A DNA stretch of 64,000 bases from Pseudomonas fluorescens. Its GTDB lineage: Bacteria > Pseudomonadota > Gammaproteobacteria > Pseudomonadales > Pseudomonadaceae. Below the pieces are notes generated by a model. It had not been told where the DNA came from, did not search any database, and saw nothing but the letters and a program-made list of their open reading frames with translations. How positions within the stretch are numbered: the first letter of the stretch is position 1; every line of letters begins with the position of its first letter. The position numbers and the translations under genes are program-made. The stretch covers positions 411,220 to 475,219 of the forward strand of contig NZ_JSAK01000008.1 in assembly GCF_000802965.1 (NCBI RefSeq). Reading direction: 5' to 3'. Positions 41,282 to 50,163 of this stretch are shown here, in pieces.

Positions 41282-41370
41282 CCGAACCTCCCTTCCATTC
41301 CATGACGTGGGGTTGGACCGAGCTTGCCGGGTCTTTGCTGCATTGAACAGCCTCTGAAGATCACCCTGAC

Positions 41371-41459
41371 CTGTAGGCGCTGCCGAAGGCTGCGATCTTT
41401 TGATCTTGTTTTTATCAATCAAGATCAAAAGATCGCAGCCTGCGGCAGCTCCTACAGGG
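41371..41459. repeat. REP inverted repeat, family B
   Basis: Two arms CTGTAGGCGCTGCCGAAGGC and GCCTGCGGCAGCTCCTACAG bracket TTTTGATCTTG and its complement AAGATCAAAA. It lies between the CoA-transferase-like gene and cytochrome c5. Confidence 0.82.
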
Positions 41460-41473
41460 AACCACCAGGCACA

Positions 41474-41499
41474 AAAAAGCCGCTCGAAAGCGGCTTTTT
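41474..41499 (-). terminator. Cytochrome c5 terminator
   Basis: AAAAAGCCGCT (41474-41484) pairs perfectly with AGCGGCTTTTT (41489-41499) around CGAA. It lies 20 bases past the cytochrome stop. Confidence 0.82.
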
Positions 41500-41518
41500 C
41501 GCGAAAGAGACGGGCGTG

Positions 41519-41944
41519 TTACAGGCCGGACATCTCTTTGATGGCGCCCTTCAGCTCGTCATCGGAGCAGTCAGCGCAGGTGCCTTTAGGCGGCATCGCG
41601 TTGATACCGGTAATGGCTTTGGCCAGGATGCCGTCGAGACCGCCCTGGTGATCGGCACGTTCTTTCCAGGCGGCCTTGTCGCCGATTTTCGGCGCGCCGA
41701 GCAGGCCCGTACCATGGCAAGCGTTGCAATGTTTTGCAATAACGTCTTTAGGTGCTTTGGCACCGCCACCGCCGCCAGTAGCAGCGGCGACTTCCATGCC
41801 CTTGCACTCTTGACCCGTCACACAGACCTGGCCAACTGGCTCCAGGCGCTTGGCAATTTCGTCGTTCGTCGCAGCTTGAGCGCTGACAGCCCACAGGGCC
41901 AATACGGTTGCTGGTACGGCCAGCATTTTCATAATTAGGTTCAC
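41519..41944 (-). CDS. Cytochrome c5, CycB-type
   Basis: Periplasmic mono-haem c-type cytochrome, 141 residues from GTG 41944. The GTG is preferred because GAGGGTG stands nine bases upstream; an ATG four codons further in lacks a site. A signal peptide ends near SAQA-ATNDE. Haem attaches at C73 and C76 in CNACH with axial His77; the distal Met is in INAMPPKGTCADCSD, and two further Cys lie there, typical of cytochrome c5. A glycine run (ATGGGGGAK) links to the haem domain. Electron carrier; its partners are not shown by the sequence. Confidence 0.9.
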   Translation of the reverse strand: MNLIMKMLAVPATVLALWAVSAQAATNDEIAKRLEPVGQVCVTGQECKGMEVAAATGGGGGAKAPKDVIAKHCNACHGTGLLGAPKIGDKAAWKERADHQGGLDGILAKAITGINAMPPKGTCADCSDDELKGAIKEMSGL

Positions 41945-42114
41945 GCGTTCACCCTCAATGGTGGCTAGTCACGCCTACGGCCACGGTTCGCAGGCGGGCG
42001 CAAGTATAGCGGTTAGCCCGCGACACTGAAACAACCCCAAAGTCGAAGGGGTCTTGTTGCGCAACGGTAAAACAGCTCGGGTTCCTCGGCCATGCTGGCA
42101 GGGCGCCTCTTTTG

Positions 42115-42663
42115 TTAAAAGTTTGCCGGTGTTGCTGCGCTGATTAGTCGCGCCGGCGCATCGAACGGATTACGGAAACGATGCGGCTTGGTACTTTCAA
42201 AGTAGTAGCTATCGCCGGCTTCGAGCACAAATGTTTCAAGCCCGACCACCAGTTCCAGCCGCCCTTCCACCAAAATGCCGGTTTCCTCGCCCTCATGGGT
42301 GAGCATCTCGTCACCGGTGTCGGCGCCTGGCGGATAGATTTCATTGAGGAATGCGATAGCCCGGCTCGGGTGTGCCCGGCCGACCAGTTTCATGGTCACT
42401 GCGCCATCGGAAATATCGATCAGTTCGTTAGCCTTGTAGACGATCTGAGTCGGTTTTTCCTGCAGGATTTCTTCGGAAAAGAACTCGACCATGGACATGG
42501 GAATCCCGCCCAACACCTTCCTCAGCGAACTGATCGAGGGGCTGACGCTATTTTTCTCGATCATCGAAATCGTGCTGTTGGTGACGCCCGCCCGTTTGGC
42601 GAGTTCACGCTGGGAAAGACCTTTGAGCTTGCGGATCGATTGCAGTCGTTCACCGACGTCCAA
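42115..42663 (-). CDS. pauR: PauR, HTH-cupin regulator of polyamine catabolism
   Basis: Repressor of the polyamine-degradation genes in P. aeruginosa, where it lies in the same place beside dadX. It has 182 residues. The helix-turn-helix spans about 5-58 (IRKLKGLSQRELAKRAGVTNSTISMIEKN). A cupin sensor domain spans about 100-178 with AIAFLNEIYPPGADTGDEML, HEGEETGILVEGRLEL and DSYYFESTKPHRFRNP. The E. coli parallel is PuuR. The ligand is likely a polyamine such as putrescine. A promoter candidate lies just upstream. Confidence 0.88.
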   Translation of the reverse strand: MDVGERLQSIRKLKGLSQRELAKRAGVTNSTISMIEKNSVSPSISSLRKVLGGIPMSMVEFFSEEILQEKPTQIVYKANELIDISDGAVTMKLVGRAHPSRAIAFLNEIYPPGADTGDEMLTHEGEETGILVEGRLELVVGLETFVLEAGDSYYFESTKPHRFRNPFDAPARLISAATPANF

Positions 42664-42707
42664 TGCAGGAGCCTCCAGGGATTCAGGTTGTTGGAATATT
42701 GAGCGTT

Positions 42708-42736
42708 ATCATGGCGACAGCGTTCAGTATTTACAA
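42708..42736 (-). promoter_or_regulatory. Candidate sigma-70 promoter for pauR
   Basis: On the minus strand TTGTAA (plus 42731-42736), a 17-base spacer and CATGAT (plus 42708-42713), 44 bases before the pauR start. Confidence 0.4.
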
Positions 42737-42791
42737 CACTTTGACCTGAATCCCGCTTGGCGAGGCGACTTCGGGCGCGGGTGGTTTGGCG

Positions 42792-43865
42792 TCAGCTCCC
42801 GGAATAGAGCATTGGCACCCGGCGCAGGTTGCAGAAGATCTGGTAAGGAATTGTGCCGGCGGCGATGGCCACGTCGCTGGCGAGGATGTTTTTACCCCAC
42901 AACTCGACGGTCGAACCGAGGCCGGCTTGCGGCACATCGGTCAGGTCGATGCAAAGCATGTCCATCGACACTCGGCCGATCAACTGGCTGCGCTGTCCGG
43001 CGACCATTACTGGCGTGCCGGTCGGTGCCAGACGCGGGTAACCATCGGCGTACCCCATGGCCACCACGCCAACACGCATCGGCTTCGGGGTGATGAATTT
43101 CGCGCCGTAGCCGATCGGCTCGCCGGCCGGCAGCTCGCGCACACTGATCACTTTTGATTCTAGGGTCATCACCGGTTGCAGGCGCGAGGCCACGGCGTTG
43201 GCCTCTTCGAAAGGCGTGGCGCCATAGAGCATGATGCCCGGACGTACCCAATCGCTCGGCACCTGTGGCCAACCGAGCACCGCCGGCGAGTTGCGCAAGC
43301 TGACCTCGGCGGACAAACCTTGACGCGCCGCTTCGAACACCGCGACCTGTTCGGCACTGGCTTGACTGTGCAGTTCATCGGCGCGGGCGAAGTGGCTCAT
43401 CAGCACGATTTTCGCCACGTTGCCGCTGGCCAGCAGCCGTTGATAACCCGCCTGATAATCCTTCGGATGCAGACCGACCCGGTGCATGCCCGAGTCGAGC
43501 TTGAGCCAGACCACAATCGGTTTGCTCAATGCAGCTTTCTCGATCGCTTCGAGTTGCCACAGCGAATGCACCACGCACCAGAAATCATGCTCGACGATCA
43601 GCGACAGCTCATCGGCTTCGAAAAAGCCTTCCAGCAGCAATACCGGCGCACGAATGCCCGCCGCTCGCAGCTCCAGGGCCTCTTCAATGCAAGCGACGGC
43701 AAACCCGTCCGCCTCGGCTTCCAGCGCCTGGGCGCAACGCACCGCACCATGGCCATAGGCATCAGCCTTGATCACCGCGAGGGCTTTGGCCCCCGTGACT
43801 TCACGGGCAATCCGGTAGTTGTGACGCAGGGCTTGAAGGTCGATCAGGGCACGGGCAGGACGCAT
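42792..43865 (-). CDS. dadX: Alanine racemase, catabolic
   Basis: PLP racemase interconverting L- and D-alanine, 357 residues. PLP Lys33 is in [10 protein letters not shown]. The Tyr base of the second face is in the [28 protein letters not shown] segment near residue 255. The start [17 protein letters not shown] is the family opening. It lies in the dadA-ridA-dadX run on the minus strand, giving D-alanine for DadA to oxidise. DadX rather than Alr on position. Separated from pauR by 128 bases. Confidence 0.96.
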   Translation of the reverse strand: MRPARALIDLQALRHNYRIAREVTGAKALAVIKADAYGHGAVRCAQALEAEADGFAVACIEEALELRAAGIRAPVLLLEGFFEADELSLIVEHDFWCVVHSLWQLEAIEKAALSKPIVVWLKLDSGMHRVGLHPKDYQAGYQRLLASGNVAKIVLMSHFARADELHSQASAEQVAVFEAARQGLSAEVSLRNSPAVLGWPQVPSDWVRPGIMLYGATPFEEANAVASRLQPVMTLESKVISVRELPAGEPIGYGAKFITPKPMRVGVVAMGYADGYPRLAPTGTPVMVAGQRSQLIGRVSMDMLCIDLTDVPQAGLGSTVELWGKNILASDVAIAAGTIPYQIFCNLRRVPMLYSGS

Positions 43866-43961
43866 GGCGGCAGACTTCTGGTCGTCGATGGGAAGAAAAA
43901 CCGGCGCTGGTTGTCGGCGTGAACCGCCAGCAGCACCGGAAGAGGGATCTTGCAGAATTGC

Positions 43962-44315
43962 TTATGGAAGAGCGGCTACAACCGACAGCTCGACCAGGAT
44001 TTGCGGTTCGCACAACTTCGCTTCAACGGTGGCACGGGCCGGTGCGACGCCTTTTGGCAACCACTGGTCCCACACAGCGTTCATACCTTCGAAGTGCGCA
44101 TCGATGTCTTTCAGGTAAATCGTCACCGACAGCAGACGGCTTTTGTCGGTCCCGGCCAGGTCGAGCAAGCGCTCGATGTTGGCGAGGGTTTCACGGGTCT
44201 GCTGTTCAATCCCGGCGTTCATGTCGTCGCCAACCTGTCCGGCCAGATACACCGTGCCGTTATGGATGACGATCTGACTCATGCGCTCATTGGTGAGCTG
44301 GCGCTGGACTGACAT
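43962..44315 (-). CDS. ridA: RidA-family protein (YjgF/YER057c/UK114)
   Basis: Hydrolyses reactive enamines/imines, such as 2-aminoacrylate, that PLP enzymes release. It has 117 residues. ATG at 44315 is inside the end of dadA (overlap of 29 bases). Family motifs: [13 protein letters not shown] near residue 17, [26 protein letters not shown], and the C-terminal [23 protein letters not shown] with the conserved Arg. It lies between dadA and dadX, whose PLP chemistry can generate the toxic intermediates it removes. Specific substrate is inferred. Confidence 0.92.
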   Translation of the reverse strand: MSVQRQLTNERMSQIVIHNGTVYLAGQVGDDMNAGIEQQTRETLANIERLLDLAGTDKSRLLSVTIYLKDIDAHFEGMNAVWDQWLPKGVAPARATVEAKLCEPQILVELSVVAALP

Positions 44316-45591
44316 GTTTTTCAGACTCCTGGGATTTGCTGCCATAACGGGAAATATCGAGGCCTTCGGCGCTGATCTGCGGCTTTCTCTTGGCCATCAG
44401 GTCAGCCAGCAAACGGCCGGAACCGCAGGCCATGGTCCAGCCGAGTGTGCCGTGACCGGTGTTCAGGAACAGGTTCTTGAATGGCGTGGCCCCCACAATC
44501 GGGGTGCCGTCCGGCGTGGTCGGACGCAGGCCGGTCCAGAAGCTGGCCTCAGCCAGATTGCCGCCCTGAGGATAAAGGTCGTTGACGATCATCTCCAGGG
44601 TTTCGCGCCGACGCGGGTTCAGCGACAGGTCAAAACCGGCGATCTCGGCCATGCCGCCAACGCGGATGCGGTTGTCGAAACGGGTGATTGCGACTTTGTA
44701 AGTCTCGTCGAGAATGGTCGAAGTCGGGGCCATTGCCGGGTTGGTGATCGGCACAGTCAGGGAGTAACCCTTGAGCGGATACACCGGCGCCTTGATCCCC
44801 AGCGGCTTGAGCAGTTGCGGCGAATAGCTGCCGAGCGCCAGCACGTAGCGATCGGCGGTTTCGAGCTTGCCGTCGATCCATACGCCGTTGATGCGATCAC
44901 CGGCGAAGTCGAGGCGCTGGATGTCCTGGCCAAAACGGAATTGCACCCCGAGGTTCGCGGCCATTTCTGCAAGCTTGGTGGTGAACATCTGGCAGTCGCC
45001 AGTCTGGTCGTTCGGCAGTCGCAAGGCACCGGCGAGGATGTCGGTGACGCTGGCGAGTGCCGGCTCAACGCGGGCAATGCCTTCGCGGTCGAGCAGTTCG
45101 AACGGTACGCCGGACTCTTTCAGCACCGCGATGTCTTTCGCGGCGCCATCGAGCTGAGCCTGGGTGCGGAACAGCTGTGTAGTACCGAGGCTGCGGCCTT
45201 CGTAGGCAATACCGGTTTCGGCGCGCAGTTCGTCGAGGCAGTCACGGCTGTACTCGGACAAACGGACCATGCGCTCCTTGTTCACCGCATAACGGCTGGC
45301 GGTGCAGTTGCGCAGCATCTGCGCCATCCACAGGTATTGGTTGATGTCGCCGGTGGCTTTGATCGCAAGCGGTGCGTGACGCTCCAGCAGCCACTTGATG
45401 GCCTTGAGCGGCACGCCCGGCGCGGCCCACGGCGAGGCATAACCCGGCGACACCTGGCCGGCGTTGGCGAAACTGGTCTCCATAGCGGCAGCCGGCTGCC
45501 GGTCCACCACCACTACTTCAAACCCGGCACGCGCCAGATAATAAGCACTGGTGGTACCGATGACGCCGCTACCCAAGACCATAACGCGCAT
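44287..45591 (-). CDS. dadA: D-amino acid dehydrogenase small subunit
   Basis: FAD membrane-linked dehydrogenase that turns D-alanine into pyruvate and ammonia, feeding electrons to the quinone pool. It has 434 residues. [19 protein letters not shown] is the GXGXXG FAD-binding opening. The family also has [27 protein letters not shown] near residue 38 and the C-terminal [39 protein letters not shown]. The start follows GAGG by nine bases. Overlaps ridA. Divergent from lrp, which activates it in P. aeruginosa as DadR. Confidence 0.97.
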   Translation of the reverse strand: MRVMVLGSGVIGTTSAYYLARAGFEVVVVDRQPAAAMETSFANAGQVSPGYASPWAAPGVPLKAIKWLLERHAPLAIKATGDINQYLWMAQMLRNCTASRYAVNKERMVRLSEYSRDCLDELRAETGIAYEGRSLGTTQLFRTQAQLDGAAKDIAVLKESGVPFELLDREGIARVEPALASVTDILAGALRLPNDQTGDCQMFTTKLAEMAANLGVQFRFGQDIQRLDFAGDRINGVWIDGKLETADRYVLALGSYSPQLLKPLGIKAPVYPLKGYSLTVPITNPAMAPTSTILDETYKVAITRFDNRIRVGGMAEIAGFDLSLNPRRRETLEMIVNDLYPQGGNLAEASFWTGLRPTTPDGTPIVGATPFKNLFLNTGHGTLGWTMACGSGRLLADLMAKRKPQISAEGLDISRYGSKSQESEKHVSPAPAHQ

Positions 45592-45748
45592 TTTCATATC
45601 CCTCATCGCGGCTAACCGCTGACGTTTGTTGTTCAGAGCTTCAGATGTGCGCAGTGTAAAAAAGATTAGCCAGTGATTTTCACTATATAAGCGCCTATAT
45701 TTGGCGACAATTCTCGGCAAAAACCCTTTTCACGGAGGCGCATCCCCT
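45592..45748. promoter_or_regulatory. Divergent dadA/lrp control region
   Basis: 157 bases, A/T-rich in the middle (TTTTCACTATATAAG and GCCTATATTTGGCG). TACACT-like -10 for dadA is seen on the minus strand but no strong -35, as expected for an Lrp-activated promoter. Lrp sites are degenerate and were not scored. Confidence 0.4.
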
Positions 45749-46237
45749 ATGCGTACCAACACTCAAACCAAACGGGAACTGGACAAGATCGACCGCAACA
45801 TCCTGCGGATCCTGCAAGCGGACGGACGAATTTCCTTCACTGAACTGGGGGAAAAGGTCGGGCTCTCGACCACGCCTTGCACTGAGCGGGTCCGGCGCCT
45901 GGAGCGTGAAGGGATCATCATGGGCTACAACGCACGGCTCAATCCGCAGCACCTCAAGGGCAGTCTTCTGGTGTTCGTCGAGATCAGCCTCGACTACAAA
46001 TCCGGCGACACTTTCGAAGAGTTCCGACGTGCGGTGCTAAAGCTGCCCCACGTGCTCGAGTGCCATTTGGTGTCAGGGGATTTCGACTATCTGGTGAAGG
46101 CGCGGATTTCCGAGATGGCCTCGTACCGCAAATTGCTGGGCGACATCCTGCTCAAGCTGCCGCATGTGCGGGAATCCAAGAGCTATATCGTGATGGAAGA
46201 GGTGAAAGAGAGCTTAAGCCTGCCGATTCCAGATTGA
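45749..46237 (+). CDS. lrp: Lrp (DadR), leucine-responsive/AsnC-family regulator
   Basis: Regulator that activates dadAX in P. aeruginosa in the presence of alanine. It has 162 residues from ATG 45749 (CGGAGG upstream). The winged helix-turn-helix is at about 10-60 (LDKIDRNILRILQADGRISFTELGEKVGLSTTPCTERVRRLE). The RAM ligand-binding domain is at 75-155 with LPHVLECHLVSGDFDYLVKAR. The longer frame from 45701 is unlikely, having no ribosome site. Divergent from dadA with 157 bases between. Similar in sequence to E. coli Lrp; the local role is DadR. Confidence 0.95.
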   Translation: MRTNTQTKRELDKIDRNILRILQADGRISFTELGEKVGLSTTPCTERVRRLEREGIIMGYNARLNPQHLKGSLLVFVEISLDYKSGDTFEEFRRAVLKLPHVLECHLVSGDFDYLVKARISEMASYRKLLGDILLKLPHVRESKSYIVMEEVKESLSLPIPD

Positions 46238-46242
46238 AGATC

Positions 46243-46318
46243 AAAAGATCGCAGCCTTCGGCAGCTCCTACAGGGAAACGCGATCCCATGTAGGAGCTGC
46301 CGAAGGCTGCGATCTTTT
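46243..46318. repeat. REP inverted repeat, family B
   Basis: Perfect 30-base arms AAAAGATCGCAGCCTTCGGC onwards (46243-46272) and the complement (46289-46318). The right arm overlaps the last two bases of the next gene. A T run follows, so it may also end both lrp and the YkgJ gene. Confidence 0.9.
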
Positions 46319-46670
46319 AAACCAGCACCTGCCGGGTGCTGGCCATGTATTCGTGAATCTGCTTCTCAACCCGCGGATGAATCAACTCAACCGGACGCCT
46401 GCCATTAGGGCACGGTAGGGTTTTGGTCGTGCCGAATAGCCGGCAAATCAGCGGCCGCTCGTCATACACCGTGCAGCCGTTTGGCCCGAGATGCACACAG
46501 TTGAGCTCATCCATGGCCGCATCCTGCTCGGCGCGGGTCTTGCGCGGCAGGCGCGACATTTCTTCCGGCGAGGTGGTCACCGGGCCACAGCAGTCATGGC
46601 AGCCGGGCACGCACTCGAACGAGGGAATCTGCTGGCGCAGTGTGCGAATTTTCTGACTGTTGCAACTCAT
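46317..46670 (-). CDS. YkgJ-family cysteine-cluster protein
   Basis: A 117-residue protein with a Zn/Fe-binding Cys cluster. ATG at 46670 gives MSCNSQKIRTLRQQIPSFEC. The Cys pattern is C-x3-C-x2-CC (FECVPGCHDCCGP), then NCVHLGPNGCTVYDERPLICRLFGTTKTLPCPNGRRP, typical of the family. The function is unknown; related proteins bind zinc or an iron-sulphur centre. No signal. The end overlaps a REP element. A longer frame from 46799 is not expected as it lacks an ATG/GTG with a ribosome site. Confidence 0.85.
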   Translation of the reverse strand: MSCNSQKIRTLRQQIPSFECVPGCHDCCGPVTTSPEEMSRLPRKTRAEQDAAMDELNCVHLGPNGCTVYDERPLICRLFGTTKTLPCPNGRRPVELIHPRVEKQIHEYMASTRQVLV

Positions 46671-46816
46671 CGAAACGGTGACCGATAGCGGATAGAGCGC
46701 GATTCTGACGCAAAAGCCCGGATCCAGACAGCAGCAACCGACCAATGTTGCCCGCCCGGGAACGTCCGGCTTATGCTCCGTCAAATTTTCTAAACACACG
46801 AACCAGGATCACGCAC

Positions 46817-48130
46817 ATGACCGTCCGTGCCCAACAGCCTGCCCCGAACCATCAGCACACCGCCTCTTACTACGCGGCCAGCAGCCTGCCGCAGCCGGAA
46901 TACCCTGCGCTGCAAGGCGAAGTGATGGCCGACGTGTGCGTGGTCGGCGGCGGGTTTTCGGGACTGAACACGGCGCTGGAACTGGCGGAACGTGGTTTGA
47001 GTGTGGTGCTGCTCGAAGCCCACAAGATCGGTTGGGGCGCCAGCGGCCGCAATGGCGGGCAGTTGATTCGCGGCGTAGGCCACGGCCTTGATCAGTTTGC
47101 CAACGTCATCGGTGTGGACGGCGTGCGTCAGATGAAACTCATGGGCCTGGAAGCGGTGGAAATCGTCCGACAGCGAGTCGAGCGTTTTCAGATCCCCTGC
47201 GACCTGACCTGGGGCTATTGCGACCTGGCCAACAAGCCCCGCGATCTGCAAGGTTTCGCCGAAGACGCCGAAGAACTACGCAGCCTCGGCTACCGCTACG
47301 AAACCCGATTGTTGCAACCCGATGAAATGCGCAGCGTGGTCGGCTCCGACCGCTACGTCGGTGGCCTGATCGACATGGGCTCCGGGCATCTGCACCCGCT
47401 GAACCTGGCGCTGGGCGAAGCCGCCGCCGCGCAACAACTGGGCGTGAAGCTGTACGAGCAGTCTGCCGTCACACGCATCGATTACGGTCCCGAGGTCAAG
47501 GTGCATACCGCCCAAGGCTCGGTCCGTGCCAAGACGCTGGTGCTGGGCTGCAACGCCTACCTCAATGAGCTCAACCCCGAACTCAGCGGCAAAGTGTTGC
47601 CCGCCGGCAGTTACATCATCGCCACAGTGCCTTTGAGCGAAGAGCTGGCCCACGCCCTACTGCCGCAGAACATGGCGGTTTGCGATCAACGGGTGGCGCT
47701 GGATTACTACCGGCTCTCGGCAGATCGGCGTCTGCTGTTCGGCGGCGCATGCCACTATTCGGGGCGCGATCCGAAAGACATCGCCGCCTACATGCGACCG
47801 AAGATGCTGGATGTCTTCCCGCAGCTGGATAGTGTGAAGATCGATTATCAGTGGGGCGGCATGATCGGCATCGGCGCTAATCGCTTGCCGCAGATCGGCC
47901 GGCTCAAGGACCAACCAAATGTGTATTACGCCCAGGCCTATTCCGGACACGGGGTGAATGCCACGCATCTGGCCGGCAAGCTGCTGGCCGAAGCAATCAG
48001 CGGACAACACAGTGGTGGCTTCGATCTGTTCGCCCAGGTGCCACACATCACCTTCCCCGGCGGCAAGCATTTGCGCTCGCCGTTGTTGGCATTGGGGATG
48101 TTGTGGCATCGACTTAAAGAGCTGATCTGA
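46817..48130 (+). CDS. FAD-dependent oxidoreductase, gamma-glutamylputrescine oxidase-like (PuuB/PauB)
   Basis: Probable amine oxidase of the DAO family that oxidises the glutamylated polyamine to an aldehyde. It has 437 residues. FAD site: ADVCVVGGGFSGLNTALELAERGLSVVLLEA near residues 37-67; the second FAD motif GWGASGRNGGQLIRG; C-terminal YYAQAYSGHGVNATHLAGKLLAEAI. P. aeruginosa PA5309 (PauB4) lies in the same position and belongs to the PauB oxidases. A role in polyamine use is supported by pauR and kauB nearby, but other amines are possible. AGGATC stands before the ATG at 46817. Confidence 0.85.
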   Translation: MTVRAQQPAPNHQHTASYYAASSLPQPEYPALQGEVMADVCVVGGGFSGLNTALELAERGLSVVLLEAHKIGWGASGRNGGQLIRGVGHGLDQFANVIGVDGVRQMKLMGLEAVEIVRQRVERFQIPCDLTWGYCDLANKPRDLQGFAEDAEELRSLGYRYETRLLQPDEMRSVVGSDRYVGGLIDMGSGHLHPLNLALGEAAAAQQLGVKLYEQSAVTRIDYGPEVKVHTAQGSVRAKTLVLGCNAYLNELNPELSGKVLPAGSYIIATVPLSEELAHALLPQNMAVCDQRVALDYYRLSADRRLLFGGACHYSGRDPKDIAAYMRPKMLDVFPQLDSVKIDYQWGGMIGIGANRLPQIGRLKDQPNVYYAQAYSGHGVNATHLAGKLLAEAISGQHSGGFDLFAQVPHITFPGGKHLRSPLLALGMLWHRLKELI

Positions 48131-48138
48131 TCATAAAT

Positions 48139-48230
48139 CCCTGTAGGAGCTGCCGAAGGCTGCGATCTTTTGACTTTGATTTTTAAAAAACAAAATCAAA
48201 AGATCGCAGCCTGCGGCAGCTCCTACAGGG
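48139..48230. repeat. REP inverted repeat, family B
   Basis: CCCTGTAGGAGCTGCCGAAG at 48139 and its complement ending at 48230, with inner TTTTGA and TCAAAA pairs. One mismatch. Just after the oxidoreductase gene. Confidence 0.88.
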
Positions 48231-48244
48231 GAAAGTGTTTCGTC

Positions 48245-48490
48245 TTACAGATGCCAGAAAGGCTTGAGCCCCTCCTCCCGCGCCTGTTCACGCGTCAGTC
48301 CGATGTCCTTGAGCTGGTCCGGTGTCAGCTCCAGCAACGCCTTGCGTGTGTGCAGACGACGCCAGAACAGATCCCAGCGATTCAGGCCGGACGATGCAGG
48401 GCGCATGTCCGCAGCGCGTGCGCCGTTTTGTTGCCCTGCCGCCAGTTCCTGACTGTGTAACGTCAACCGCACATCGCTCAAGCCGTTCAT
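48245..48490 (-). CDS. DUF1127 (YjiS-like) small protein
   Basis: An 81-residue protein with the DUF1127 signature in the C-terminal half: WDLFWRRLHTRKALLELTPDQLKDIGLTREQAREEGLKPFW. Members in other bacteria are small, arginine-rich helical proteins linked to RNA or phosphate metabolism, with no firm function. Begins MNGLSDVRLTLHSQEL. Divergent from the MocR-type regulator gene with 179 bases between the starts; that regulator may control it, but this is only positional. Confidence 0.88.
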   Translation of the reverse strand: MNGLSDVRLTLHSQELAAGQQNGARAADMRPASSGLNRWDLFWRRLHTRKALLELTPDQLKDIGLTREQAREEGLKPFWHL

Positions 48491-48669
48491 TTTGATCGCT
48501 CCTGTTTACTTGGGTAGCCAGAGATTCCATGATGCGCGGGCAAGAAAAAGCATTACAGATTCAACGCGACTGTATTATTTCCATACAGATTTGCCGTTCG
48601 AGGCTCTGAATTGTCATTTTTTGTCACATCTGTACTGGTCAACCCAATCACCCGCGCCGAGGCAGTGCC

Positions 48670-50103
48670 ATGACCCTTTATGTGAACCTTGCCGAATTAC
48701 TCGGCACACGTATCGAACAGGGCTTCTATCGCCCGGGTGATAGGCTACCGTCGGTGCGGGCGCTGAGCGTCGAACACGGCGTCAGTCTGAGCACGGTGCA
48801 GCAGGCCTACCGCATGCTTGAAGACAACGGACTGGCCATGCCAAAACCCAAGTCCGGCTATTTCGTACCGGTCAGTCGCGACCTGCCGGATTTGCCGGCC
48901 ATCAGCCGCCCGGCCCAGCGTCCGGTGGAGATTTCGCAATGGGAGCAGGTGCTTGAGCTCATTCGCGCCGTGCCGCGCAAGGATGTGGTGCAACTGGGCC
49001 GCGGCATGCCGGACATCACCACCCCGACCCTCAAACCGCTGCTGCGCGGTCTGGCGCAATTGAGCCGACGGCAAGACATGCCCGGCCTGTATTACGACAA
49101 CATCCACGGCAACCTCGGACTGCGCGAACAAATCGCCCGCCTCATGCTCGATTCCGGCTGCCAACTGAGCCCCGGCGATCTGGTGGTGACGACCGGCTGC
49201 CATGAAGCGCTGTCCACCAGCATCCGTTCAATCTGCGAGCCGGGAGACATCGTCGCGGTGGACTCGCCAAGCTTTCACGGCGCCATGCAGACGCTCAAGG
49301 GCCTGGGCATGAAAGCCCTGGAAATCCCCACCGACCCACTCACCGGGATCAGTCTGGATGCATTGGAAATGGCTTTGGAACAGTGGCCAATCAAGGCCAT
49401 ACAGTTGACGCCGAACTGCAACAACCCGCTGGGCTACATCATGCCGGAGTCGCGCAAACGCGCGTTGTTGACGCTCGCACAGCGCTTCGACGTGGCGATC
49501 ATTGAGGACGATGTGTATGGCGAACTGTCCTACAGCTATCCACGCCCGCGCACGATCAAGTCCTTCGACGAAGACGGCCGCGTCCTGCTCTGCAGTTCAT
49601 TTTCCAAGACCCTGGCCCCCGGCCTGCGCATCGGCTGGGTCGCACCGGGCCGCTATCTTGAACGCGTGCTGCACATGAAATACATCAGCACCGGCTCTAC
49701 TGCGCCGCAACCGCAGATTGCCATCGCGGAATTCCTCAAGGGCGGCCACTTCGAACCCCATTTGCGGCGGATGCGCACCCAATACCAGCGTAATCGCGAC
49801 TTGATGATCGATTGGGTCAGCCGCTACTTCCCGGCGGGCACCCGCGCCAGCCGCCCGCAAGGCAGCTTCATGTTGTGGGTTGAACTGCCGGAAAGTTTCG
49901 ACACCCTGAAACTGAATCGTGCCCTGCACGACCAGGGCGTACAGATTGCCGTCGGCAGCATCTTTTCCCCCTCGGGCAAATACCGCAATTGCCTGCGCAT
50001 GAACTACGCTGCCAAACCGACAGCACAGATCGAAGACGCTGTGCGCAAGGTCGGTGCCGAAGCCATCAGACTGTTGGCGGAAAACGATCAACTTAGTGAC
50101 TGA
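48670..50103 (+). CDS. MocR-type regulator (GntR helix-turn-helix plus aminotransferase domain)
   Basis: 477-residue PLP-containing transcription factor. N-terminal GntR winged helix (about 1-70): EQGFYRPGDRLPSVRALSVEHGVSLSTVQQAYRMLEDNGL. C-terminal aminotransferase class I fold from about 110, with the PLP Lys in CSSFSKTLAPGLRIGW near residue 318 and TTGCHEALSTSI, NCNNPLGYIMP and IIEDDVYGELSY upstream. The MocR family senses amino or polyamine-derived PLP ligands and regulates genes beside it. The divergent DUF1127 gene is a natural target. Ligand unknown. Confidence 0.92.
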   Translation: MTLYVNLAELLGTRIEQGFYRPGDRLPSVRALSVEHGVSLSTVQQAYRMLEDNGLAMPKPKSGYFVPVSRDLPDLPAISRPAQRPVEISQWEQVLELIRAVPRKDVVQLGRGMPDITTPTLKPLLRGLAQLSRRQDMPGLYYDNIHGNLGLREQIARLMLDSGCQLSPGDLVVTTGCHEALSTSIRSICEPGDIVAVDSPSFHGAMQTLKGLGMKALEIPTDPLTGISLDALEMALEQWPIKAIQLTPNCNNPLGYIMPESRKRALLTLAQRFDVAIIEDDVYGELSYSYPRPRTIKSFDEDGRVLLCSSFSKTLAPGLRIGWVAPGRYLERVLHMKYISTGSTAPQPQIAIAEFLKGGHFEPHLRRMRTQYQRNRDLMIDWVSRYFPAGTRASRPQGSFMLWVELPESFDTLKLNRALHDQGVQIAVGSIFSPSGKYRNCLRMNYAAKPTAQIEDAVRKVGAEAIRLLAENDQLSD

Positions 50104-50163
50104 CCTTTCTCGGGATCCCAGCGTCCATATGCCAACGCCTGCCGCCAATCGGAACGATCCTAC

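Noticed and set aside
39938-41305. 455-residue plus-strand frame opposite the CoA-transferase-like gene
   Set aside because: Antisense shadow with no motif; the minus-strand protein has clear family signatures.
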